NCBI GenBank assembly: GCA_913057985.1
Contig: CAJXPL010000009.1
Coordinates: forward strand, 22,513-86,512
Direction of reading: 5' to 3'
Source of the DNA: an uncultured Synechococcus sp.
GTDB lineage: Bacteria; Cyanobacteriota; Cyanobacteriia; PCC-6307; Cyanobiaceae
Length of the DNA: 64,000 nt
Shown: one piece after another, positions 19,521-29,109 of the stretch
Layout: each line of letters begins with the position of its first letter
Position numbering within the stretch: the first letter of the stretch is position 1
Program-made: the position numbers and the translations under genes
The notes under the pieces: generated by a model
Database searches by the model: none
Seen by the model: the letters and a program-made list of their open reading frames with translations, nothing else
What the model was told of the DNA's origin: nothing

Positions 19521-20375
19521 TCACAGCAAACCGTTGGAATACACCAAGCGGCGGTTCATGCGAGCCACGTTGGGCAAAAGCAAGCCGAGATGCGCAGCAG
19601 TGGGTGCAGGAGCTCCCAACCAGGCGCCGTCGTAGGCAATTGTTCGACTGCGCTCCGCATCAAAACGCACCCGATTGCCCGCAAGGATGTGGCTGCTGCT
19701 GTTCTGGCCGGGAGCCAGCATCGCCTCCTGAAAATCGATGGACAGCCAGGTGGAGAGCAACTCCAAGCTGCGCTGGGGTTGAAGCGCAAATTCCTCATAC
19801 CCCAGATGAAACACCGGGTAAGGAGACTGCCGGAACGACCGTTCGAACTTGGCATTGACACGCCACCAACGCGCCAGCTGAGGCAAGGCAGGCCAGCGCA
19901 GGCCGGACTTGCGGCCGGCCCTGGCGCGGGAATGCACCCAGGAGCGCACATCGCGCACGAGATGGATGATGCGGATGTCAAACATCGCCTCGGGCAACCG
20001 CGTCATCTCCAGATCGTCCTGGTACGAATCCACATGCCAGACGGCACCGCCGTCGTGGGGGGAGCCCTTCAGCAGCCGCAGCACTTTCTCCTGCATCGGC
20101 ATTTGGTCGTGCAGGCGAAGCCACTCAAGCTGAGGGCCCCAGATGGGGCACTCCGCCGCAACGACCCCACAGGTGCAACGCCGCTCAAACCGATGGGAAC
20201 CGCGCAATTGACTGGGCCCACGATGCTCGTCCCCCCGCTTTGGCGTCGCCAGAATTCGTGCCGCTTCACCCAGGCCGATGATCTGCGGATGCGCCCCAAG
20301 GGCCAGATCCAGCATGGTTGTGCCGCTGTGGCCCAGACCCCGAATCAGCAGCAACTTCAGGCGTTTGCTGCTCAT
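19521..20375 (-). CDS. sulfotransferase family protein
   Basis: 284 aa. The 5'-PSB loop LIRGLGHSGTTMLDLALG and the later RIIHLVRDVRSWVHSR are the PAPS-binding blocks. Cysteines in RRCTCGVVAAECPIW (near residue 70) are not part of the usual catalytic core. The ATG at 20375 is chosen because it overlaps the upstream glycosyltransferase stop (ATGA) and places the P-loop at residue 9. It is the last gene of the minus-strand glycosyltransferase run and faces another sulfotransferase gene 25 bases away. Confidence 0.85.
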   Translation of the reverse strand: MSSKRLKLLLIRGLGHSGTTMLDLALGAHPQIIGLGEAARILATPKRGDEHRGPSQLRGSHRFERRCTCGVVAAECPIWGPQLEWLRLHDQMPMQEKVLRLLKGSPHDGGAVWHVDSYQDDLEMTRLPEAMFDIRIIHLVRDVRSWVHSRARAGRKSGLRWPALPQLARWWRVNAKFERSFRQSPYPVFHLGYEEFALQPQRSLELLSTWLSIDFQEAMLAPGQNSSSHILAGNRVRFDAERSRTIAYDGAWLGAPAPTAAHLGLLLPNVARMNRRLVYSNGLL

Positions 20376-21496
20376 CCTCTGTGGTCCACCAGATCGTTGA
20401 GCAGCATGGTGATCTGATCCACGTGGTGCTTCACGGTGAATCGTGCTTGGGTCCGACGTTGACCGGCAGCCCCCCAAGCACCGGCCAGATCCGGACGATC
20501 AGCCAGCAAGGCCATGGCCTCCGCCATCGCCCGACGGTCGCCTTCCTCCACCAGCCTTCCGGTCTGTTGATCCACAACCACGTCAGGAATCCCGCCATGA
20601 CGGGTCGCCACAACGGGCAGACCACAAAGCTGAGCTTCCATCACAGAGACCGGGCATCCCTCCTCGTCACCATCTTCCGCTGTGCGGGAATGCTGCACAA
20701 ACACCCGTGCACGCCTCATCTCCTGCGCCACCGCATCCGGTGAAAGAACACCTGGGAACTGAACAAGATGCTCAAGTCCCAGCTGACGAGTCCTGTCCTG
20801 CACGACGGAAAGGAGAGGTCCATCACCAACCATGACCAGGCTGCAGGCATCAGCATGCTCCGTCAGGCCTTGCAAGAGAGCAAAAGCCTCCAGAGTGTCC
20901 AGCGGACCTTTTTTGGCCACAAAGCGTCCCACCGCCAGAAACCGCGGAGGCATGGAGGCGGGGGTGGCCCCCTGAAACCGCCGCTCATCGGCACCGGATG
21001 GACTGATCACAAGCTGTGCCGGCTGGGCTCCGAGGGAGATCAATCGGCTCCGCATCGTTTGGTTCTTGACGATCACAGCCGAGGTGAGCTGAAACAAACG
21101 GCGGTAGCGCTGCTGAAGGCGCTTCAGATAGCGCTCCGCTGAGGCATCGGCGCCGCGGAAGTGAACCGCCAGGGGAACTCCCATCCGAGCCAGCTCCATC
21201 ACCCTCACCGCATGAAAACCGAACTCCACCATCACCACATCCGGCCGGTGGCGTTTCACCAAAAGCATGGCCACGGTTGAAGTGGGGAGCGTGGCCAACC
21301 GAAGCCAGCCCAAGCGGGTGCAGACCTTGCTGGTCAGCACCGCCAGGCCATAGAGCGCTTTGAGGGGCTCGCGCCAAGGCATCTCATCCCCGAAACAGGC
21401 CTCCACCACAAAGGGCAAGCGGGCCAGATTGGCGCGCACAAAGGTTTCCGTCCGCGCCCGCCGGGTCGGCGCCAACACCAGAACACGAGCGGTCAT
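20372..21496 (-). CDS. GT4-family glycosyltransferase
   Basis: 374 aa, GT-B fold. N-terminal VLVLAPTRRARTETFVRANL and C-terminal LAVGRFVAKKGPLDTLEAF, VMVGDGPLL and a nucleotide-sugar site EDGDEEGCPVSVMEAQLCGL with VVATRHGGIPDVV are typical of GT4 retaining enzymes. The ATG at 21496 overlaps the upstream stop by ATGA; sequence further upstream belongs to that gene. It is soluble or peripheral and acts on a cytosolic lipid-linked glycan. Sugar specificity cannot be assigned. Confidence 0.88.
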   Translation of the reverse strand: MTARVLVLAPTRRARTETFVRANLARLPFVVEACFGDEMPWREPLKALYGLAVLTSKVCTRLGWLRLATLPTSTVAMLLVKRHRPDVVMVEFGFHAVRVMELARMGVPLAVHFRGADASAERYLKRLQQRYRRLFQLTSAVIVKNQTMRSRLISLGAQPAQLVISPSGADERRFQGATPASMPPRFLAVGRFVAKKGPLDTLEAFALLQGLTEHADACSLVMVGDGPLLSVVQDRTRQLGLEHLVQFPGVLSPDAVAQEMRRARVFVQHSRTAEDGDEEGCPVSVMEAQLCGLPVVATRHGGIPDVVVDQQTGRLVEEGDRRAMAEAMALLADRPDLAGAWGAAGQRRTQARFTVKHHVDQITMLLNDLVDHRG

Positions 21497-22752
21497 GACA
21501 ACGCCAGGATCGACCGCCAAAGCGATTCCAACTGGGGCCAATCCAACGCAGCAATTCGTGCCTTGGCCGCTGCCCCCATCCGCCGGCAACGGTCTGGATC
21601 CGAGGCCAGCGCCTGCATGGCTTCCGCTAGAGCGGCCGGATCATCGCTCGGTACAACCAAACCGCTCAGCCCAGGCTCCACCACCTCCAGGGGGCCAGGG
21701 GATGCGTCCGTGACGATCACGGCCAGACCGGCAGCCATCGCTTCCAGCAAGGCATTGGGCATGCCTTCAAAACGGGAGGGAAGCACAAACACGGCAGCTT
21801 CCGCCAGGAACTGATCCGGATCCGAGCGAAAGCCCAGGAAGCGCAGCCGGCTGGAGACCCCCAGATCCTTGGCCTGTTGCTGCAACGCCTCACGCTCAGG
21901 CCCATCACCCACCAGGTTGACGGGCCATGCCGCTGCGGCTCCGCTCAGCCTCGGCAGAGCAGCAACCAAGACATCCAGGCCTTTCTGGGGCACCAACCTG
22001 GCAACACTGACGAAGCCAGAAGCCTCAGATTGATCACCGTGAGCCTCAGCCTTGGAGGCACCGGGCAGCGGATTGGGCAGAAGAGCCAACCGCTCCCAGT
22101 CCCCCATGGCGTCCAAAGCCGAGAGAACGCCAGCTGTGTTGGCAGTCACCACATCGGCCCGGCGATAGGCAAGCGGCCGCAAGCGCTGCCACACCTCCGG
22201 CAGCAGCTGAAGCGAGGGGTCGTTGCGCTCGGACACCACGAGGTGAATCGGCAAGTCCCAGGCGGCACAACAACAAGTGATGTTGGTGCGGGTGAGCAGA
22301 GCCAAGACCCGATGGGGCCTTTGAGAGAGGAACTGCCGGCGCAGCTGCCGGAAGCGAAAACCAGCTGTCGCCTCTGTTCCAGCACGAAACATCTGCATGG
22401 CAAGACCCCGTCCCCCTGGATGAACGCACGATTGGAACCAGCCGGCGAAGCAGCGCAGCTGCAGCTGAAACAACAAGCGGATCAGCTTGTCGAGCTGCGC
22501 CAGGGCGAAACGACCAGCGCGGGCCCACAAGGCGCGATGGGTCGGTGCCCCCAGTTCCAGCAGTGGAATCCCGTCGGGAAGGGTATGGGCCACGGGATGG
22601 CCTGGGATGAGCGTGACCAGCTTCACCTTCAAACCCTGAGCGGAAAAATGACGGGCAGCAATCAAAGCCACTTTCTGAGCGCCCCCCGCTCCGAGATGTG
22701 GCAACACCAGCCACAGATCATCACGGCCTGCCGCCAACACCGATTCAGTCAT
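21493..22752 (-). CDS. GT4-family glycosyltransferase
   Basis: 419 aa, GT-B fold. N-terminal LWLVLPHLGAGGAQKVALI contains the glycine-rich loop, and the C-terminal half has FVSVARLVPQKGLDVLVAAL, LVGDGPEREAL and the donor-site block LPSRFEGMPNALLEAMAAGL. The ATG at 22752 gives an eight-base overlap with the upstream gene and the expected N-terminus. A middle insertion (about residues 60-130) that is rich in Arg and aromatic residues may touch the membrane. It sits in the coupled glycosyltransferase run. Confidence 0.88.
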   Translation of the reverse strand: MTESVLAAGRDDLWLVLPHLGAGGAQKVALIAARHFSAQGLKVKLVTLIPGHPVAHTLPDGIPLLELGAPTHRALWARAGRFALAQLDKLIRLLFQLQLRCFAGWFQSCVHPGGRGLAMQMFRAGTEATAGFRFRQLRRQFLSQRPHRVLALLTRTNITCCCAAWDLPIHLVVSERNDPSLQLLPEVWQRLRPLAYRRADVVTANTAGVLSALDAMGDWERLALLPNPLPGASKAEAHGDQSEASGFVSVARLVPQKGLDVLVAALPRLSGAAAAWPVNLVGDGPEREALQQQAKDLGVSSRLRFLGFRSDPDQFLAEAAVFVLPSRFEGMPNALLEAMAAGLAVIVTDASPGPLEVVEPGLSGLVVPSDDPAALAEAMQALASDPDRCRRMGAAAKARIAALDWPQLESLWRSILALS

Positions 22753-23899
22753 CAACCACCAGCTGCGACACGCTGCGCATGAAACACCGGCGCAGGCGTT
22801 CCTCGGAAAAGCGTTCTCGCACTTCCAGTGCGGCATCCCCTAAGCGCCGGCGTTGGTCTACGTCCTCCAGCAGCTCCGACACAAGCTCAGCCCAGGTCTC
22901 CGGGGTGGCATCGTTCGCCAACAAACGACCATCAACTCCATCGCGGATCAACTCGGCAGGGCCCTGGGGGCAGTCGGACGAAACACAACAACAGCCGCTG
23001 GCCATGGCTTCGAGCAGCACGTTGGGAAAACCCTCATAGCGAGAGGGGAGCAGGAACATATCGGCCCGCTCGTACCAATCCTGCACATTGCCCACCCGCC
23101 CGGGGAAGTGCAAGCGGTGGGATGCCTGAGGCAGCAATCGGCGCAACTGGGCCTGTTGGTCAACACCGTGGTACAACCCCTGATCGAGGCCAAGGATCAC
23201 CAGATGCACAGCGGGATGCCGCTGCGCCATAAGGCCAAACATGGCGACCAAGCGGTCAAAGCCCTTTTGATGGGCTTTGGTTCCCACAGCCAGAAGCACC
23301 TGCTGGTGCGCCCCGACATTCCGGCGGACCAGCCAAGCAATGGGGTCGGGGTCAGGCGCAAACCGGGGCAAAGGCCAGGCCACAGGGTTGGGCAGACAGA
23401 GTTGGGGACGCGCCTTCAAATGCTGGGCCAGCCAGCGCCCCGTGGCCTCGGTTTGGACAAGATGCAGCTGGGCCCATGGGTAAGTGAGCCGTCGCAGCAA
23501 TCGCCAGGGCCAACTCGGCCTCTTCAAAGGGGGGAAGTTCCGTTCCGAGACGATGCATGGACAGGCCATGCCCCGCACCGCCAGCAACAGCTTGATCGCT
23601 GGCAGAGTGGTCATGCCGATAACCAGATCAGGTTGATAGCGCCGCAACCATGCGCGCAACCGCAGCACACGAAGGGGGAAACCCAACGGCCCGAAGCGTC
23701 TTAACCAGATCGGATCTCCGGGTTCGAGAGCCCGTTGGACACCCACCGGGACGGGATAAAAATCGCGAGACGCACCATGACGGGTGAGCACCGTGGCCTG
23801 CCAGCCAGCTTCCACAAGCCAGCGTGCAAGCAGAAGAGTGACGCGCTCGGCTCCGCCGGTCTTGAGGGAATCGATGTAGAGCACGACCCTTCGGGTCAT
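22745..23899 (-). CDS. GT4-family glycosyltransferase
   Basis: 384 aa, GT-B fold. N-terminal VVLYIDSLKTGGAERVTLLLA is followed by TVLTRHG, and the C-terminal domain shows LLAVGTKAHQKGFDRLV, LVILGLDQGLYHGV and the donor-site block LPSRYEGFPNVLLEAMASGC. The start overlaps the stop of the 751-residue gene by ATGA. The order of three adjacent GT4 genes suggests sequential addition of several sugars to one repeat unit. Confidence 0.9.
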   Translation of the reverse strand: MTRRVVLYIDSLKTGGAERVTLLLARWLVEAGWQATVLTRHGASRDFYPVPVGVQRALEPGDPIWLRRFGPLGFPLRVLRLRAWLRRYQPDLVIGMTTLPAIKLLLAVRGMACPCIVSERNFPPLKRPSWPWRLLRRLTYPWAQLHLVQTEATGRWLAQHLKARPQLCLPNPVAWPLPRFAPDPDPIAWLVRRNVGAHQQVLLAVGTKAHQKGFDRLVAMFGLMAQRHPAVHLVILGLDQGLYHGVDQQAQLRRLLPQASHRLHFPGRVGNVQDWYERADMFLLPSRYEGFPNVLLEAMASGCCCVSSDCPQGPAELIRDGVDGRLLANDATPETWAELVSELLEDVDQRRRLGDAALEVRERFSEERLRRCFMRSVSQLVVDD

Positions 23900-26151
23900 G
23901 GCGTACTCGACGTTGCAGGGTGAGGCTTAAGAAAGCCCTCGAAGCAAGGCAAAACTCCTGGCAACCGCTCAGCCCGCCAAGCCTCGTTAACGATCTTGGC
24001 GCGGAACAGCAACAGCATCAAATCTTCGGTGGCCCTGCGCCTTGCGGCGACGTCAGCGAGGGCGGGGTCAATCAAAGCGACACGCTCCATCACCTGTACG
24101 GCGAAGGCACGATGGTCTTCCTGCACCTCACGCTCGTCATGCTCCGGTCGATGGGCATGGTCATGAACGGCTTGCAACGCCTTCCTGGCCTGCCAGTAGA
24201 GCTCGCCATCCGCTGAAGCCCAGGCCTCAAGAGCATTGATCGCCAGCACGCGCATCAGATTCCGCGTGAGCCGGAAGGAGGTATCGGTTTCGATCATGGT
24301 GAGATCGAGGCGTGCACAGAACTGCAGCGCACGCCGCCCAAGGCGAGCGGCACCAGAGCGATCCGCCAGGGTGAGATGAAGCCGCAGCGAGGTGGCGTAA
24401 CAGGAGATCAGCAGCTTGGCGCGGTTGAAGCGATTCCCCTGGCGACACAAAGGTGTGTTGGGATCGTTTTCCAGACCTGTTGCCACTTCGTCCAACGCTG
24501 CGAGCGAAGCACACATCAGCTCGGGGTCCTTGGCTTCAGCAGCGCGGTAAGCACAAACGACCCTGCAGTAGGCGCGGTAGCTGAGGGGCAGGCGGGTGCT
24601 GGAACCCAGGGTCTCAAACAAAGCGATCTGCTCCTCCAGCGCCTTGGGCCTGGCGCCACGGCGGAACAACAGGTGGTGAAGGTGATCAGTGCGGCCGAGC
24701 TCCAACCAAGACCGCTCCATCAGCGCCAAGGCCTCTGCATACAGCCCTTTCTGGATGAGGCAGGGAATCTGTACATCAAGCACCTGCGGCTCAATCGGAT
24801 GGTGCCCATCAATCCAGCCCAACAGCTGACGTCCGACTTCACTGCGCCCAAACCGATTGCGCAACCGCACCGACCGAAACAAAACCGGCATCAACAGCCG
24901 CTGCAACGGCCAGGTCCGGGCTTGGGCCCGCAGCATCGACCGACCACTTGAGGCCGCATCCAACAATCCCTCCCGCTGCAGATCCGCCAGCATCTTGCGG
25001 GTGCGGCTCTCGTACGTGTGTTCAGCGGCCAACGCCAAGCGCTGATGTAGGGGTGGGCCATCACCCTCCAATGCCATTGCGATAGCGGCATCGAACGCCT
25101 CCGCATCCGGAGGGCAAAGCAACGCTCCAGAGGCGTAGGGGCGCAACGCCGGAATTCGGGTGGCAACCACGGGTCGCCCCGCTGCCAGGTATTCGAAGAA
25201 TTTCATCGGGAACATGTGCTGCGTGTAGGTGTTCTCCTGCAGCGGCAGCAGAGCCACATCGGCGTGGGCGAGCCATGCCGGCAAATCGGCATAGGGCTGC
25301 AACCCCATGACGTGCACATTCGGCAAGGCCTGGAGGGCCGTAATGCTTGTGTCCGGATCGGCCTCGCCAACAGGGCCCAGCAGAACGAACGACCACTCCG
25401 AACGTTGACGGGCCAGGGCCGTCAGCATGGGCAGATCAAGCTTGTAGGAATCGATCGCGCCGACAAACATCAGGCGAGGCTTCGGGATGCCAGCCAGAGG
25501 CTCCGGGGCATGGGGCGCATCCAGGGCGGCAGCGAAATGGGCCTGATCGGCAACGTTGCCGTAGTGATAAGTGCAGGCATTCAGTCGCATCAACGACGCC
25601 TGAAGATCAGGAGACGTGGTGAACACCACGTTCACCGTGCGGCACAGCTGGCGCTCGCTATCAGCAATCAAGGTCGCGGGCATGCCTGGCTGGGCGTGAA
25701 TGCGATCCACGCAGTGGTAGATGGCAGCGGAGAACATCGACGACGTCGAGACTGCAGCCCGTCGTTTGAGGTTGAGATAACGACCGGTCAGCGGGTTGTA
25801 AGTCCACAGCAGTGGCGAGCGAAAACGCAGACGCCGGAGAACCCAGGCCAGAGCGCCGCTGAACAGCACCCGGTTGATGCGCATCAACACACCGCGCGTC
25901 CCGCCGGGAATCACCATCGGCGACCACACCCACAATCCAGGCTCGACCTGGCGCGGCGGCCTAAACATCCTCCTAAGACGTTTGACGATCCGCTGTCGGT
26001 CCTGCCTGTCGGCACGCGGGGGACGCAACCCAAGAGACTCGATGTACAGCACACGGTGACCAGCTCGGCGCAAGGACAGCGCTGTGTGCTGCTTGTTCGT
26101 CCACAGGGGGTGGTCCCAGTCAGCGGTGGAGAGCAGAACGATATCTGCCAT
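23896..26151 (-). CDS. large GT4-like glycosyltransferase with extra C-terminal helical module
   Basis: 751 aa. Residues 1 to about 390 form a GT-B glycosyltransferase: VLLSTADWDHPLWTNKQH at the N-terminus, RLMFVGAIDSYKLDLPML and FVLLGPVGEADPDTSI in the second domain, and the FPMKFFEYLAAGRPVVAT donor-side block. Residues from about 430 to 751 are mainly predicted helices with many Leu, Ala and Arg. This part resembles no family I recognise and could be a TPR-like scaffold. The start shares one base with the stop of the ABC exporter gene (TAATG) and the stop overlaps the next gene by ATGA. Confidence 0.8.
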   Translation of the reverse strand: MADIVLLSTADWDHPLWTNKQHTALSLRRAGHRVLYIESLGLRPPRADRQDRQRIVKRLRRMFRPPRQVEPGLWVWSPMVIPGGTRGVLMRINRVLFSGALAWVLRRLRFRSPLLWTYNPLTGRYLNLKRRAAVSTSSMFSAAIYHCVDRIHAQPGMPATLIADSERQLCRTVNVVFTTSPDLQASLMRLNACTYHYGNVADQAHFAAALDAPHAPEPLAGIPKPRLMFVGAIDSYKLDLPMLTALARQRSEWSFVLLGPVGEADPDTSITALQALPNVHVMGLQPYADLPAWLAHADVALLPLQENTYTQHMFPMKFFEYLAAGRPVVATRIPALRPYASGALLCPPDAEAFDAAIAMALEGDGPPLHQRLALAAEHTYESRTRKMLADLQREGLLDAASSGRSMLRAQARTWPLQRLLMPVLFRSVRLRNRFGRSEVGRQLLGWIDGHHPIEPQVLDVQIPCLIQKGLYAEALALMERSWLELGRTDHLHHLLFRRGARPKALEEQIALFETLGSSTRLPLSYRAYCRVVCAYRAAEAKDPELMCASLAALDEVATGLENDPNTPLCRQGNRFNRAKLLISCYATSLRLHLTLADRSGAARLGRRALQFCARLDLTMIETDTSFRLTRNLMRVLAINALEAWASADGELYWQARKALQAVHDHAHRPEHDEREVQEDHRAFAVQVMERVALIDPALADVAARRRATEDLMLLLFRAKIVNEAWRAERLPGVLPCFEGFLKPHPATSSTP

Positions 26152-27998
26152 TAAGTATTTTCAATGCGATACATATCCCGGAAAGTCTCTGAAGACTCGC
26201 AAAGAGAGACGAAATCACCCTGGGCACGGATCCTACCGTCTTCAATCTCGACAATTCGATCACACTTTTTGACCGTTGATAAGCGGTGAGCGATCACAAT
26301 CGTTGTGCAGCGACGCCCAACCAGATCCAAGGCTTGAAGAACATCATGCTCAGTTCTGTTGTCGAGAGCACTTGTGGCTTCATCCAAAACAAGAACTTTG
26401 GCACCGCGATAAAAAGCACGAGCCAAAGCAAGACGCTGACGTTGCCCCCCGGACAATTTCACGCCGTTCTCACCAATCATGGTGTAAAGCCCATAGGGCA
26501 TCTGAGCAACAACATCATCAAACTGCGCGGTTTTCAGGGCCGCCCAAATATCATCATCGTCAATTGCATCGTTGTCCAATCCGAAAGCAACGTTGTCGCG
26601 AATACTTCCATCAAATAGGCGAATATCCTGAGGCACCAAAGCGCAATTAGCCTGCCATGCCGGCAGATCTTGCGGACTCACAGCAATGCCATCCAACATG
26701 AGCTGGCCCGAGGATGGCTGCAGCAATCCCAGCAGCAGGTGGGCAATTGTTGTTTTTCCGCTTCCGGTGCGACCCACCAGAGCGAAACGAGATCCAGTTG
26801 GAATAGAGATATTGATAGCGTTGAGAATTAATTTGTCACTGCGGCGATACGAAAAACTGACATCCTTCAACTGAATAAGACGGCGGGGCATCAACCCTTC
26901 AGGGGTTGGAACACCAGGAGAGGCAAGAAGAAGTCGCTCGGGCCTGAGATCCAACAAGTCGAGAGCATCCTTAATTTCCGGGAGACCACCACGCAAACGA
27001 TTCAGACTACGGAACGTGTTCTGAAGAGGTCCAGAAATCTTCAACAGCGTGAACATGATTGCGAATAAATCAGGTATCGCATTACGCACATCGCTCGAAT
27101 CTCCGTTCAAAACAGCAGGAGCCAAGCCGATTAAAAACAAAATGGAGATTCCGGCTGGCTCAATTACAAATCGCGGCACATCAGGGAGCAAACGCGTTAA
27201 TCGGTCATACCGCTTTGCGATAACGCCATCGGAAGAAAAGCGAGTCACAAAATATTTATCAGCCGAATAGAGATGAACATCTCGAATCGATCGCAGCGAC
27301 TCCATCAGCAAAAGATTGATCCGGCGGCCATAACGGACACGCTGCTTGGTTGCCAACCTCAAATAGGGAGTAATCAGCACTGAGGCAACGGCATAGGCAA
27401 TCAACATCAACACGAAGATGGCCAATGCCTGATAACCAAGAACAAAAACAACCCCGATCAGCAACGACGTCACCGACAAAGCATTGCCAGCAATCGCAAT
27501 CAAAGGAATAACAACTTTCGTTGAAACACTATTGAGTATTCGATTGAATTTTTCAGAGAGATTGGCCGTGCGATTTTCAATGAAGAATTCATATCGCTGC
27601 TGAAGAACATTTTGATAAACTTGATTAACAAGATCATTCCATATCTCGGCACTCAACAAGCTTTGCATCAAAGACACAAAGAAACGAACAAAAGACGTGA
27701 GCCAGAAGGAGGCAATCAACAACGCCAGCAACCAACCTGTCTGATCTAAAATTCCACCACCAAAGACCCAAATCCCAGGCAAACGGTCTGCCAGCTTTGC
27801 GCCTGAAAAAAGACCCACAAATCGGGCCAAAAAGGCAATCAGAAGGAGATCAAGGATGCCCTGACAAAACGAAGCGAGCAGAACGAACCCGACCAACCGC
27901 TTCCGCCGCGCCGGCAACTTGCCCAGCAGCGCAGAGATATCTTTCCAGGTCTGACTCTGGAGCGAAAATCTTGGAAACTGACGGCTGATCTTTCCCAA
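26151..27998 (-). CDS. half-size ABC exporter (MsbA/glycan exporter type)
   Basis: 615 aa. Six-helix membrane domain (about 30-330) and ATPase domain (about 355-615) with Walker A VGRTGSGKTT near residue 405, signature LSGGQRQRLA near 513, Walker B VLVLDEATSALD and AHRLSTV. It works as a dimer, probably flipping a lipid-linked oligosaccharide made by the adjacent glycosyltransferases. DNA is visibly less GC-rich than neighbours, suggesting a separate history. The drawn start is TTG, just after an in-frame TGA; no in-frame ATG precedes the first helix. An ATG 16 bases upstream is in another frame. Confidence 0.88.
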   Translation of the reverse strand: MGKISRQFPRFSLQSQTWKDISALLGKLPARRKRLVGFVLLASFCQGILDLLLIAFLARFVGLFSGAKLADRLPGIWVFGGGILDQTGWLLALLIASFWLTSFVRFFVSLMQSLLSAEIWNDLVNQVYQNVLQQRYEFFIENRTANLSEKFNRILNSVSTKVVIPLIAIAGNALSVTSLLIGVVFVLGYQALAIFVLMLIAYAVASVLITPYLRLATKQRVRYGRRINLLLMESLRSIRDVHLYSADKYFVTRFSSDGVIAKRYDRLTRLLPDVPRFVIEPAGISILFLIGLAPAVLNGDSSDVRNAIPDLFAIMFTLLKISGPLQNTFRSLNRLRGGLPEIKDALDLLDLRPERLLLASPGVPTPEGLMPRRLIQLKDVSFSYRRSDKLILNAINISIPTGSRFALVGRTGSGKTTIAHLLLGLLQPSSGQLMLDGIAVSPQDLPAWQANCALVPQDIRLFDGSIRDNVAFGLDNDAIDDDDIWAALKTAQFDDVVAQMPYGLYTMIGENGVKLSGGQRQRLALARAFYRGAKVLVLDEATSALDNRTEHDVLQALDLVGRRCTTIVIAHRLSTVKKCDRIVEIEDGRIRAQGDFVSLCESSETFRDMYRIENT

Positions 27999-28055
27999 GC
28001 CAGAACCGACGCATCAACCTTTGATCTGACCGTACGCGTCGAGGATCAGGCTGAA

Positions 28056-29093
28056 CTATCTGGAAGGCCAGCCGGGCAACCGATTGACCACTCGCTGCAG
28101 CCGAGCGAGCAGCTGCTGCACACGCAAGCACCACGTGGGCGGACTGCTCAAGGATGGCCCCGACGCTGCTTCCAGAGCATCCAGATGAACGAAGGCATCC
28201 CGCCAGCGTTCCAACAGCGAAGCTTCTGAACACTCCTGCAGCAGCACCTCCAAGCGATCGCCAGCGGGCCGCCAGTGCTGAGGAGAGGCAACGGCAGCCT
28301 TGATCCGCTCGAGATCGAAAGCAAGCCGCCCACAACCGATCTGATGCACGGTGTGACCAGGGTCGCCGTAGTCCGCCAGGGCGTGATTCAGGCTGCTGAA
28401 CACAACGCAGCCGCAGGCCAGCGCCTCCAGCGGTGGCAATCCAAAGCCCTCGGTCACGCCGCGGCCGCGCCAGTACTCCGCTGAGTCGTAGAGGTACACG
28501 GTGGAGCGATTGAACAGACCCACCAGGTCATCCACCCAGCCCGTCTGGACCTCCACCACAAGGCCCGCCTGGCGCAGCGCCGGCACCAGTTGCTTCAGCA
28601 CATAAGGGCTGCTCTTGCGGGCCTGCACCAGCACATCGATCGGTCGACGCTGGGCGATCGAACGGTCGCCACGGTCAAGCCAGGCTTGGCCCAGGGCATT
28701 CGGAACCAGGAGCAGCGGATTGCGGGGAGCTTTGTTGCCCCAATAGCCCAAGGTGTTGCGGCTGACGGCCAACACCGGAACACCTGGCGGCAAGTCAAAG
28801 CCGTACTCGCTGCTGTGGGCGTGGTACGCAACCCGAAGGCCTTTGAGCCGTTGGATCAAGCCAGGAACATCAAAGCCCCAGCTCACCACCCAGAGAACCT
28901 GAGCATCAGGGGGCTCATTGCGAAGACAGTCATCCAGATACGGATGGTCGGGTGAGCGCTCGCGATACGTGACCAGTTCTGTCGGGCACAGATTCGCCAC
29001 CAGGCGGGCGGTCTGCTGTTCGACGCTCAGTCCGCCACACCGGAACCGGGCACCAGTGCCGGGAACCAGAAAGCGGACAAGCGCAGGGGCCAC
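28056..29093 (-). CDS. GT4-like glycosyltransferase
   Basis: 345 aa with GTG start at 29093. GT-B type: VRFLVPGTGARFRCGGLSV at the N-terminus, VPVLAVSRNTLGYWG in the hinge, and VYLYDSAEYWRGRGVTEGFG with LPPLEALACGCVVF as the donor-side block. The GTG at 29093 begins the first beta strand 16 bases after the heme oxygenase stop; an upstream in-frame reading to 29165 would overlap that gene and shows no family sequence. It is the first glycosyltransferase of the minus-strand run. Confidence 0.8.
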   Translation of the reverse strand: MAPALVRFLVPGTGARFRCGGLSVEQQTARLVANLCPTELVTYRERSPDHPYLDDCLRNEPPDAQVLWVVSWGFDVPGLIQRLKGLRVAYHAHSSEYGFDLPPGVPVLAVSRNTLGYWGNKAPRNPLLLVPNALGQAWLDRGDRSIAQRRPIDVLVQARKSSPYVLKQLVPALRQAGLVVEVQTGWVDDLVGLFNRSTVYLYDSAEYWRGRGVTEGFGLPPLEALACGCVVFSSLNHALADYGDPGHTVHQIGCGRLAFDLERIKAAVASPQHWRPAGDRLEVLLQECSEASLLERWRDAFVHLDALEAASGPSLSSPPTWCLRVQQLLARLQRVVNRLPGWPSR

Positions 29094-29109
29094 AGATTTA
29101 GGCCGCGAA

